Origin: Arthrobacter echini
GTDB lineage: Bacteria > Actinomycetota > Actinomycetes > Actinomycetales > Micrococcaceae
Direction of reading: 5' to 3'
Length of the DNA: 64,000 bases
NCBI RefSeq assembly: GCF_008107445.1
Contig: NZ_VSLD01000002.1
Coordinates: 310,001 to 374,000 of the forward strand
Below are positions 48,016-56,263 of the stretch, piece by piece; position 1 is the first letter of the stretch, and each line of letters opens with the position of its first letter. A program made the translations under genes and the position numbers. Under the pieces are notes generated by a model. The model did no database searches. It saw nothing but the letters and a program-made list of their open reading frames with translations, and was not told where the DNA came from.

Positions 48016-49053
48016 ATGACTGAGCAGAAGCCCCCCGAGCAGAGACTGATGCTTGAACTGCAGACTCGTTCCGCCTGGAATGAGCGGAACTACGAGCAAG
48101 CGCAGGCATTCGCAATGGAGATGGCAGACTGCGCGGCCATCGAGGAAGACAGCATCGGCTACTGGAACGCCACCTTCATAGTTGCCGAGTGCCTGCGTAA
48201 ACAGGGCCGTATGGACGAGTCCAAAGCCTTCGCCGACGATCTTGCTGTCCACCCGCTGACAAGCCAGTCCACCGCGCTCAGTGCTCGGGTCTCGACGCTC
48301 GCCGCCTTCGCTCTGCAGGGCAGGGGGGACCTGGATCTGGCTATCGAAGCTGCAAAGTCGGCCGTGCAGGATTCGACGGCCGAACCGAACGAGCCATCTA
48401 TCCGTATAGAAGCACAGAATGCGCTCATCGCCGCTCTTGCCGAGAGTGGCCGATTGGAAGCTGCTTGGCAGCAGAGTAGGAGTCTTGCTGAGCTGCTTTC
48501 GTCAAATCCTGAGAGCCCTTACGCAGGACAGTCCTACTGGGCAATCGGAAACGTTGCTTTCCTCCTGCAGAGGACCGACGATGGCATCGATTACCATCGG
48601 TGGGCAGCGAAAACACTGTCGCCAACGAATGACTTAGATCTTTGGGCGCGCTTCAACCATGGCTCCGCTCAAGTACGCCTCGCCGCCGGGGTAGTAGAGC
48701 CTGAAACTCTCGAGTGCATCGAGCGGGCAGAGCTCGCCAGCTCCATCGTCGGAGGCACGGAGCGCGATCACGAGGAACTGAAGCTCACCCGCGCCCACTG
48801 GCTCGTCCTCACGGGCCAGTTCGAGGCCTCGGCCGACCTCCTCCGCTCCGTGGTCGCCAACAAGGATCTCGTAGCGTCGCATACGGCCGCCCAGGCACAC
48901 TTCCTCCTGGGACAGGCGCTGAGCGGGCTCGGCAACAAGGCAGGAGCGACCGCGAATCTCGAACTCAGTGAGGAGCTCTTCCTCCAGTCCGGTGCCGAGG
49001 ACCGGGCAACAGCTGCCCGGGAACTGATCGAGAGCCTCCGGCGTCGGGAGTAA
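48016..49053 (+). CDS. TPR repeat protein, candidate peptide receptor
   Basis: 345 aa, nearly all alpha-helical with TPR-like units throughout (NERNYEQAQAFAMEM, RKQGRMDESKAFADD, AESGRLEAAWQQSRS, TGQFEASADLL, GLGNKAGATANLELSEELF). No helix-turn-helix, signal peptide or membrane segment is seen. RRNPP receptors of Firmicutes use such repeats to bind short secreted peptides; here a secreted peptide gene is divergent. A-T-rich codons in the first two thirds contrast with GC-rich codons later, suggesting a mosaic. The start at 48016 is forced by an in-frame stop at 47977. Confidence 0.75.
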   Translation: MTEQKPPEQRLMLELQTRSAWNERNYEQAQAFAMEMADCAAIEEDSIGYWNATFIVAECLRKQGRMDESKAFADDLAVHPLTSQSTALSARVSTLAAFALQGRGDLDLAIEAAKSAVQDSTAEPNEPSIRIEAQNALIAALAESGRLEAAWQQSRSLAELLSSNPESPYAGQSYWAIGNVAFLLQRTDDGIDYHRWAAKTLSPTNDLDLWARFNHGSAQVRLAAGVVEPETLECIERAELASSIVGGTERDHEELKLTRAHWLVLTGQFEASADLLRSVVANKDLVASHTAAQAHFLLGQALSGLGNKAGATANLELSEELFLQSGAEDRATAARELIESLRRRE

Positions 49054-49108
49054 CAGGAAACGGGGTCCATCTCCCGTCACGGCCCCGGATGCCTTAGAGT
49101 GGTCGTCG

Positions 49109-49161
49109 GACCCTGACCGGTCTGGGCGATGTCCCCCATTTCTCCCACACCGGTCGGGGTC
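49109..49161 (+). other. Inverted repeat between the TPR and GGDEF-EAL genes
   Basis: GACCCTGACCGGT (49109-49121) pairs with ACCGGTCGGGGTC (49149-49161), 13 bp with one wobble, around a 27-nt loop that itself contains GGG/CCC pairs. It may be a terminator of the TPR gene or a structured leader of the next gene. The rest of 49054-49266 shows no gene. Confidence 0.5.
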
Positions 49162-49266
49162 TTCTCATGCGCTCCCCTTCTTGCCCGCCCAACGCCAACA
49201 CGCAGTTTTTGCGCGGCGAATGTTCATCCAGCCGCTCGGCGTTTTCCTGGAGGTAGGCTCAATCTG

Positions 49267-50838
49267 ATGAGTGTAGACAAGGATCCTCGACTCGCGATGC
49301 TGGTCGACAGCATCGTGCGGCTCTCCAAGGGAGAGCTCAGCAGTCGCCTTGAGCCCTCCAGCGCCCGGGACGAGGTCGACGCCGTCATCGCCGGCGTGAA
49401 TCTGCTCGCCGAGGAACTCCAGCAGGTGTACGAGCAGTTCGAGAAGCGGGTGGAGAGCCGCACGGCCATGCTCCGCCAAGCCCATCTGGACATGATGAAG
49501 ATGGCCATGTCCGACGCCCTCACCGGCGTCGCCAACCGGGTCGCCCTGATGGACGGCATCGAGGAGGCTCTCGGGCAGGCGGTGGACGGAGCACCGCCCC
49601 CGGCTCTCCTGCTCCTCGATCTCGACAGTTTCAAGAACGTCAACGACCGCTTCGGTCACGATGCTGGTGATCGGGTGCTGCAGGAAGTGGCACGGCGCCT
49701 GGCCGGCGTGGTGCGCGAAAGCGACATCGTGGCGCGGCTCGGTGGGGACGAATTCGCCATCCTCCTTCCGGGAGCGACCATGGATCTCGCCCTGCAGGTT
49801 GCCCGCCGCGCCGTGGAGGCTCTCGGCCAGCAGATCCGGCTCGACGCCGTCGACATCCACTGCCGGGCCAGTATCGGCGTTCGCCTGGGCACACCGAACC
49901 AGAGCGCGGAGGAGCTGCTCCTCGACGCCGACACGGCCATGTACGCGGCGAAGCGCGAGGGCCGCAGCATCATCAAGGTCTTCCAACCGGTCATGCTCTA
50001 CTCGCGCCAGCTCCGCAGCCAGATGGCCACCGAGCTACGCGATGCCATCAGGTCCGACGAACTGGTGCTGCATTACCAGCCCGTGGTCGAGCTCGCGACC
50101 AACCGGATCCTCGGTGTGGAGGTCCTCGTCCGCTGGCAGCACCCGGTGCGCGGGCTGATCCCGCCCGACACGTTCATCCCCCTCGCCGAGGAGATCGGGG
50201 TCATCCATGATCTTGATCGGTGGGTGATGTCCACCTCCCTGCGCGAGCTCGCCCGGTGGAGGCGGGAGCTCAAGCTCGACGACGACTTCCAGCTCCGGGT
50301 CAATCTCTCCGCCGTCGAACTCAAGCAGCTCGACCTCGTGGACTACGTGCGTGCCCTGCTGCGCGAGCTCGAGGTGCCGGCCTGCAGTCTTGTCGTCGAG
50401 ATCACCGAGACGGCGATCGTCACACGGGGCGAAGTGGAGATGTACTCCCTCTTGAGCCTGCAGCAGCTCGGGGTGGGGATCGAGATCGACGATTTCGGGA
50501 CGGGCTACTCGTCGATCAGCTATCTCCGCGAGCTGCCGGTCAGCATGGTCAAGGTGGATCGATCCCTGCTCTCCGAGCTCAACACACGACCCGGTCAGCT
50601 CGAGTTCGTCGCGGCGATCCTGCAGCTGATCAGGGCCGCCGGCCTCGAAGCGGTCTTCGAGGGAATCGAGACGCAGGAACAGGCCGATCAGCTGAGAGCA
50701 CTCGGATGCAACAGCGGTCAGGGGTTCTTCTTCTGCCACCCCATGGCCGCCGACGAGACGGCAGCGCTACTCGCGGGCACCCGATATCTCGGGTTGGGCG
50801 AGGCCGTCGACGATCCGGAGATCACGGTCTCCCGCTGA
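49267..50838 (+). CDS. GGDEF-EAL cyclic-di-GMP protein, soluble
   Basis: 523 aa. A HAMP-like helical region (residues 10-75) leads to a GGDEF domain with intact GGDEF at 159-163, then an EAL domain with EVL at 285-287 in place of EAL, plus later DDFGTGYSS and QGFFF. The cyclase site is complete; the phosphodiesterase has the EVL variant seen in active members. No membrane helix is seen. The ATG at 49267 is used, since the longer frame from 49129 has no family sequence. The hairpin at 50823 overlaps its stop. Confidence 0.92.
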   Translation: MSVDKDPRLAMLVDSIVRLSKGELSSRLEPSSARDEVDAVIAGVNLLAEELQQVYEQFEKRVESRTAMLRQAHLDMMKMAMSDALTGVANRVALMDGIEEALGQAVDGAPPPALLLLDLDSFKNVNDRFGHDAGDRVLQEVARRLAGVVRESDIVARLGGDEFAILLPGATMDLALQVARRAVEALGQQIRLDAVDIHCRASIGVRLGTPNQSAEELLLDADTAMYAAKREGRSIIKVFQPVMLYSRQLRSQMATELRDAIRSDELVLHYQPVVELATNRILGVEVLVRWQHPVRGLIPPDTFIPLAEEIGVIHDLDRWVMSTSLRELARWRRELKLDDDFQLRVNLSAVELKQLDLVDYVRALLRELEVPACSLVVEITETAIVTRGEVEMYSLLSLQQLGVGIEIDDFGTGYSSISYLRELPVSMVKVDRSLLSELNTRPGQLEFVAAILQLIRAAGLEAVFEGIETQEQADQLRALGCNSGQGFFFCHPMAADETAALLAGTRYLGLGEAVDDPEITVSR

Positions 50839-50855
50839 TTCAGCGGGAGACCGTG
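50823..50855. terminator. Perfect hairpin shared by GGDEF-EAL and ilvE genes
   Basis: CACGGTCTCCCGCTGA and its exact complement form a 16-bp stem around a single T. It overlaps the stop of the plus-strand gene and lies 14 bp before the ilvE stop on the other strand, so it probably ends transcription from both sides. Confidence 0.85.
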
Positions 50856-50868
50856 ACCGCGTGGTCGG

Positions 50869-51975
50869 TCACACCAGGCGCGTGAGCCAGCCGTGGGGAT
50901 CCTCGAGGAGCCCGGCCTGGATGCCGAGGAGCTGGCTGCGGATCGACATGGTCACCTCACCGGCCGGAGCATCGGCGGTACCGATCATCTCGTCGCCGTC
51001 GCGCAGTCGTCCGATCGGCGTGATGACCGCCGCCGTTCCGCAGGCGAAGACCTCGGTGATGTCTCCGGAGGCGACGCCGTCGCGCCACTCGTCCAGCGTG
51101 ATGGTGCGCTCGCTGACGTCGAGACCGCGGTCGCGTCCGAGCTGGATCACGGAGGAGCGCGTAATGCCCTCGAGGATGGTACCGGAGAGCGCCGGCGTCA
51201 CGAGTGACCCGTCGCGGAACACGAAGAACACGTTCATGCCGCCGAGTTCCTCGACGGCATTGTCATTGAACTGGTCGAGGAACAGGACCTGCTTGCAGCC
51301 GTGCGCCTCCGCCTCCAGCTGGGCGATCAGCGACGAGGCGTAGTTCCCGCCGGCCTTGGCCGCCCCCGTACCGCCACGCCCGGCCCGTGCGTAGGTGCGC
51401 GAGACCCAGATGTCGACGGGCTTCACCTCTCCGCCGAAGTAGTTGCCCGCCGGGGAGGCGATCACGCGGAAGGACACCTCGCGGGCAGGACGGACGCCGA
51501 GGAACGCCTCGGTGGCGATCATGAACGGACGCAGATACAGGCTGTCGCCCTCCCGCGTGGGCACCCAGTCCTGATCGGCCGCGACCAATTGCCGCAGCGA
51601 CTCCAGGAAGAGCTCTTCCGGCAGCTCCGGAAGGGCGAGCCTCCGGGCGGAGCGGTTCAGCCGTGCGGCGTTGGCATCGGGGCGGAAGGTCCAGATAGAG
51701 CCGTCCTCGTGACGGTAGGCCTTCATTCCCTCGAAGATCTCCTGCCCGTAGTGCAGGACGCCGGCCGCAGGATCGAGCGCGATGGGACCGTAGGGCTCCA
51801 CACGTGCATCGTGCCAGGATCCGGCACCGGAGGTGTCCGCGCTGAAGTCGACGATCGCGGTGTGGTCGGTGAAGTGGTTCCCGAAGCCCGGATCGGCCAG
51901 GATCGCCTCCCGCTCCGCCGCCGGGACCCGCTTCGTCGACAGGTGCTGGGCAAAGTGGGTATCGGTGGCTGCCAT
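50869..51975 (-). CDS. ilvE: Branched-chain amino acid aminotransferase
   Basis: Last step of valine, leucine and isoleucine synthesis. 368 aa, PLP fold type IV. ALDPAAGVLHYGQEIFEGMKAYR near residue 55, GGNYASSLIAQLEA holding the PLP Lys, and EVFACGTAAVITP are the family signatures. It lies 93 bp downstream of leuB on the same strand. Confidence 0.96.
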   Translation of the reverse strand: MAATDTHFAQHLSTKRVPAAEREAILADPGFGNHFTDHTAIVDFSADTSGAGSWHDARVEPYGPIALDPAAGVLHYGQEIFEGMKAYRHEDGSIWTFRPDANAARLNRSARRLALPELPEELFLESLRQLVAADQDWVPTREGDSLYLRPFMIATEAFLGVRPAREVSFRVIASPAGNYFGGEVKPVDIWVSRTYARAGRGGTGAAKAGGNYASSLIAQLEAEAHGCKQVLFLDQFNDNAVEELGGMNVFFVFRDGSLVTPALSGTILEGITRSSVIQLGRDRGLDVSERTITLDEWRDGVASGDITEVFACGTAAVITPIGRLRDGDEMIGTADAPAGEVTMSIRSQLLGIQAGLLEDPHGWLTRLV

Positions 51976-52068
51976 GATTCCTCCGCTGGAACGGACGATT
52001 CGCGGCAGGGCCGCCGTCGCCCGTCGATGATCAGTGCCGTGGCACTGCGTTAATGATGTGTAACCACT

Positions 52069-53121
52069 TTAGGACACCATAGCGGTGATCGCATCGCCTA
52101 CGGCCGCTGTGCTGCGGCGGCCGGATCGCGCGGCGATGTCCTCCTCGACGGCGCGCTCGATGCGCGTGGCGGGATCCTGCAGGCCGAGGTGCCGCAGCAG
52201 GAGCGCCGCGGAGAGGATGGAGGCCGTCGGGTCGGCCAACTGCTGGCCCGCAATGTCGGGTGCGGAGCCGTGGACGGGCTCGAACATGGACGGAGCCGTA
52301 CGGTCCATGTTGAGATTCGCCGAGGCTGCGAGCCCGATACCACCTGTGACCGCCGCCGCGAGGTCGGTGACGATGTCGCCGAACAGATTGTCCGTGACGA
52401 TCACGTCGAAGCGGGAGGGATCCGTGACGAGGAAGATCATGGCCGCGTCCACATGGAGGTAGTCGTGCGTCACGTCCGGGAACTCGACGGCGACCGCCTC
52501 GACCGTGCGCCTCCACAGGTGCCCCGCGTACACGAGGACGTTGTGCTTGTGGACCAGTGTCAGCCTGCCGCGCCGGGCCGCCGCCCGCATGAAGGCGTCC
52601 CGCACCACACGCTCCACACCGTGTGCGGTGTTCAGCGAGACCTCGGTGGCCACCTCGTGCGGCGTGCCGCCGCGCAGCGTCCCACCGTTGCCGGTGTACG
52701 GACCCTCCGTCCCCTCGCGTACCACCACGAAGTCGATGTCTCCTGGAGCTGCGAGCGGGCTCGGGACCCCGCTGTAGAGCCGGGAGGGCCGCAGATTGAC
52801 GAAGTGGTCGAGCGAGAAGCGGAGTTTGAGGAGGAACTCGCGTTCGATGAGGCCGGAGGGCACCCGTGTGTCACCCGGGGCTGCGCCCACCGCACCGAAG
52901 AGGATGGCATCGTGACTTCTCAGCTGTTCGAGCGTCGTATCGGGCAGGGTTTCCCCCGTGGCCAGCCAGTGATCGGCGCCCAACTCGTAGTCGGTCAGGT
53001 GGAGCTCGACGTCGGCGCCCGTGACGGCGCGCAGCACCTTCACCGCCTCCCTGGTGACTTCGGGGCCGATCCCGTCTCCCGGGATGACGGCGATGTCGAG
53101 GTGGGACGGGGGAGCAGTCAT
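52069..53121 (-). CDS. leuB: 3-isopropylmalate dehydrogenase
   Basis: Oxidises 3-isopropylmalate in leucine synthesis with NAD. 350 aa. [18 protein letters not shown] at the start, [15 protein letters not shown] near residue 132, and [15 protein letters not shown] carrying the Mg-binding Asp residues are present. It precedes ilvE. Confidence 0.97.
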   Translation of the reverse strand: MTAPPSHLDIAVIPGDGIGPEVTREAVKVLRAVTGADVELHLTDYELGADHWLATGETLPDTTLEQLRSHDAILFGAVGAAPGDTRVPSGLIEREFLLKLRFSLDHFVNLRPSRLYSGVPSPLAAPGDIDFVVVREGTEGPYTGNGGTLRGGTPHEVATEVSLNTAHGVERVVRDAFMRAAARRGRLTLVHKHNVLVYAGHLWRRTVEAVAVEFPDVTHDYLHVDAAMIFLVTDPSRFDVIVTDNLFGDIVTDLAAAVTGGIGLAASANLNMDRTAPSMFEPVHGSAPDIAGQQLADPTASILSAALLLRHLGLQDPATRIERAVEEDIAARSGRRSTAAVGDAITAMVS

Positions 53122-53181
53122 GGACCCAGCGTATGAAAGGCCCGGGGAACGCGATAATCGGTCCGCTGGGTGAGACGCACC

Positions 53182-55458
53182 TCAGCCGGCGGCCAGGAGG
53201 GCCCGCCTGCTGGTCAGCCATGCGGCGAGCTCCGAGGCGGGGACGGGAGGCAGGATGTGGTACCCCTGCACCACGTCACAGCCCTGACCGGCGAGCACGC
53301 TGTAGTCCTCGGGCGTTTTCACCCCTTCGGCGACGACCTCCAGGCCCAGCCCGTGCGCCAGGGTGATGATGGAGGACACGAGGCTGGCGGCGCGCTGGTC
53401 CTGGTGCACGTGGATCAGGAACGCCCGGTCCAGTTTGAGTTCGTCCACCGGCAGATCCCGCAGATAGGCAAGCGACGAGTATCCCGATCCGAAATCGTCG
53501 ATCGAGACCCTGACGCCCTTGGCCCGGAGTTGGTGGAGGACTTCGGCCGTCCGCGCCCCATCCTTCATCAGCATCTGCTCGGTGATCTCCAGTACCAGGC
53601 TCGAGGGTTCCAGGTCTCGACCGGCGAGCATGCCCTCGATACGTTGCGGCAGCTCGTCATCGATGCAGGTGGTGGAGAAATTCACGGCCACACTCAGAGC
53701 AGTGCCCGTGTCTCGCCAACGGACCAGCTGATCCATCGCCTGCGCCAGGACCACCTCGGTGAGTTGCGGCATGAGCCCGGCTTCCTCAGCCAGACCGAGG
53801 AACGCATCAGGGAGAAGCAGACCATGTACCGGGTGATTCCAGCGCACTAGGGCCTCGACGCCGGTCACCGCGGAGGTGGTCGGATCGACCTTCGGCTGAT
53901 AATGCAGCACCAACTCGTTACCCGAAAGCGCGGTACGAAACTGGGCCAGTCTACGCAGCCGCGCCGCGCCGTCGTCATGATCCTCGCTCCCGTAGACGTG
54001 GAAGCCCGAATGCTCCGCTTTTGCCCGGAACATGGCGATGTCGGCCCGACGCAGCAGAACCCCCAGCTCGGTACCGTGCAATGGGAACAACGACACCCCG
54101 AAACTCGCGCTGATCGCCAAGGACGCATTGCCCATGAGGAACGGTGTGTCGAACGCGGACCTGAGGCGCGCAACGGTGCCCAGGGCTGCGTCCCTGTCGA
54201 TGCCCGGGAGCACGACGGCGAACTCGTCACCCCCGAGCCGAGCGAACAGGTCTGTCCGGTGCAGTACCGCGCCGATCCTGCCCGAGACCTGTTTCAGCAG
54301 CTGATCTCCGGCGTCGTGCCCCAGGCCGTCGTTGACGTGCTTGAACTGGTCCAGGTCGATCAGCAGGAGCGCGCCGGAGACACTCCCCTGTACCAGTCGT
54401 GGCCCATCAGTGTGCAGTGCCCGACGGTTGCGCAGTCCGGTCAGTTCATCCGTGCGTGCCAACGACTGCAGCAGACGGTGACGGAAGATGAGTGGCATAG
54501 CGGAAAGCGCCAGCGTGCAGGCGGCGAGCATCACCGCCGGGACCGGGACCTCGTTCCTGGTACCGAGAATGAGAACGCCCAGCGCGGCGGCGGTCGCCAC
54601 GAGCGGTGCGACCAGTGCTGACGCACCGTCCACCGGAGGGGTCCGGGCCGTCGCGGCATCATCGAGCCACACCGTCACGAGGGCCATGCCAAGGGCCCAA
54701 CCGACATCCATCGGCGTGCCCAGCACGTAATCCGTGAGCTCGAGGGCGTACAGCACATCGGTGAGGGAGAAGAGCAGGAGTCCGGCCACCAGGAAGGGCC
54801 ATCGCTTCCCCACGTAGGCCCCGCGGCAGCCGAGCATGCCCGCCAACAGGGCGAGGACCGAGACGTCGAAGACCACGTACGCTCCGGCGATCAACGCATC
54901 GAAGGAGGATCGATCCGCGATGGGCGCCAGCAGTGGTACCAGCACCACCACCATCACCGCAGCCGCTCCGGAGACGGCGACGACGCCGTCCAGCAGCACG
55001 GGCCAGTGTGAACGACGCATCTGCGGTGCCACCAAAACCATGAGGGCCGAGATGACCAGGGGGTAGAACAGCAAATATCCGACATCGGACACCACATTGA
55101 AGCCGATCGCGGCCGAGCCGTCGAGCGCCAGAACGAAGTACAGGTCGGCGAGCGCAAAGGCACTGACCGCCGACGCCCCGAGGACCAGGGGCGCACGGTG
55201 CACGCGCGCGCGGATCACCACGATCCAGCACAGTCCCGCCAGTGACAGGTTCAACGCGTTGCCGATACTGCTCGTGGTGCGCACGTCGGACCCGTCCTGT
55301 GGTCCCGCCACCAGGGCGAGAACGAACAGGACCAGCAGGCCGGCGATGGTGCCCATCAGCCATAGCCGTGTTCGACGGAGGGGCAACCGGTGGCCCGCCC
55401 ACTTGGCAGCAGGCGTTGGGCCCGACACGTGTGCGGCATCCGCGACCGTATTCATCAT
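53182..55458 (-). CDS. Membrane-bound GGDEF-EAL cyclic-di-GMP protein
   Basis: About 758 aa. Residues 20-325 hold some nine hydrophobic helices (a MASE-like sensor), then a GGDEF domain with intact ARLGGDEFAVVLPG and an EAL domain with intact VEALVRW, DDFGSGYSS and VVAEGVKTPED. Both catalytic sets look complete, so the protein could make and break c-di-GMP. The start lies at 55455-55458 (ATGATG); the longer frame to 55989 is unconserved. The 250 bp upstream to 55708 hold no gene apart from its promoter region. Confidence 0.92.
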   Translation of the reverse strand: MMNTVADAAHVSGPTPAAKWAGHRLPLRRTRLWLMGTIAGLLVLFVLALVAGPQDGSDVRTTSSIGNALNLSLAGLCWIVVIRARVHRAPLVLGASAVSAFALADLYFVLALDGSAAIGFNVVSDVGYLLFYPLVISALMVLVAPQMRRSHWPVLLDGVVAVSGAAAVMVVVLVPLLAPIADRSSFDALIAGAYVVFDVSVLALLAGMLGCRGAYVGKRWPFLVAGLLLFSLTDVLYALELTDYVLGTPMDVGWALGMALVTVWLDDAATARTPPVDGASALVAPLVATAAALGVLILGTRNEVPVPAVMLAACTLALSAMPLIFRHRLLQSLARTDELTGLRNRRALHTDGPRLVQGSVSGALLLIDLDQFKHVNDGLGHDAGDQLLKQVSGRIGAVLHRTDLFARLGGDEFAVVLPGIDRDAALGTVARLRSAFDTPFLMGNASLAISASFGVSLFPLHGTELGVLLRRADIAMFRAKAEHSGFHVYGSEDHDDGAARLRRLAQFRTALSGNELVLHYQPKVDPTTSAVTGVEALVRWNHPVHGLLLPDAFLGLAEEAGLMPQLTEVVLAQAMDQLVRWRDTGTALSVAVNFSTTCIDDELPQRIEGMLAGRDLEPSSLVLEITEQMLMKDGARTAEVLHQLRAKGVRVSIDDFGSGYSSLAYLRDLPVDELKLDRAFLIHVHQDQRAASLVSSIITLAHGLGLEVVAEGVKTPEDYSVLAGQGCDVVQGYHILPPVPASELAAWLTSRRALLAAG

Positions 55459-55707
55459 TTTTCCCGCACTGTCCTTCAACGGCGGATCTGCAGCGGCGCT
55501 GCTCCTGTTCCTTCTCCCTCTCGGCATCTGGCCGGAAACGGTAAGAGAAGATACCGAATCCGCACGTGGAGGACAGCCCAAGGGCCCGGGCCGAGCGGTC
55601 CGCTGAGTGAGACGCACCACACATCCTCGGGTCGGGAGGAGGAGGCACGGTTCCGTCCAGGGTTCGGGGTGTCCTAGGGTGAACCGGACACGAACGGAAG
55701 GAACCCC

Positions 55708-56247
55708 ATGATGCCGGATACGGCAAGGACACCGATGCGCCGGCTGGACCCCTCGACGCTCTACCCGTACCTGGAACTGCACCTCGTCGGTGCCACGAAC
55801 GGCGTACGCCTGTTCGACGCAGCGCACACCTCGTGGTCCGGAACCCCGTACGAGGAGGACTTCGCCCGGCTGCGGATGAGCATCCGCGAGGAACGGTCGG
55901 GCCTCAAGCGGCTGATCAGGACACTGGGGCACCGGCCGAGCCTGCTCAAGCAGACTCTGGCGCGCGGCCTGTCGGTTCTCTCGGCCCACAATCCGTTGAA
56001 TCCCCGCCGACGGACGGCGAGCGCGGGAGCGCAGCTCGAGCTCGAGGCTCTGCTGTCCCTGCTCAAGGTCAAGGAGTGCATGTGGGCCACCCTGCTGGCC
56101 CTGCCGCCGGGGACCGCGACGCCGGACGGTGGGCCGGCTCTCGACCGGACCGCGCTCGAGCAGCTGTTGACGGACGCCAGGGCGCAGCAGGAGTCTGTGG
56201 CACGCGTCATGACCGCCACCGCCGCCGCTCGGTTCCTGCAGCGCTGA
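55708..56247 (+). CDS. Hypothetical helical protein
   Basis: 179 aa, not recognised. Mostly helical, no signal peptide or membrane helix; an Arg/Leu-rich middle (RSGLKRLIRTL) precedes QLELEALLSLLKVKECMWATLL, which suggests a four-helix bundle like small ferritin-like proteins, without a full metal-binding motif. AAGGAA is upstream of the ATG (ATGATG). It is convergent with metG. Confidence 0.65.
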   Translation: MMPDTARTPMRRLDPSTLYPYLELHLVGATNGVRLFDAAHTSWSGTPYEEDFARLRMSIREERSGLKRLIRTLGHRPSLLKQTLARGLSVLSAHNPLNPRRRTASAGAQLELEALLSLLKVKECMWATLLALPPGTATPDGGPALDRTALEQLLTDARAQQESVARVMTATAAARFLQR

Positions 56248-56263
56248 GTCCGTAGGAGGGGCC

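Noticed and set aside
49109-49161. c-di-GMP riboswitch upstream of a GGDEF-EAL gene
   Set aside because: The conserved GEMM-type core is not visible; only a simple stem is present.
53182-55989. 935-aa reading of the GGDEF-EAL gene
   Set aside because: The part upstream of 55458 has no family sequence and covers the promoter region.
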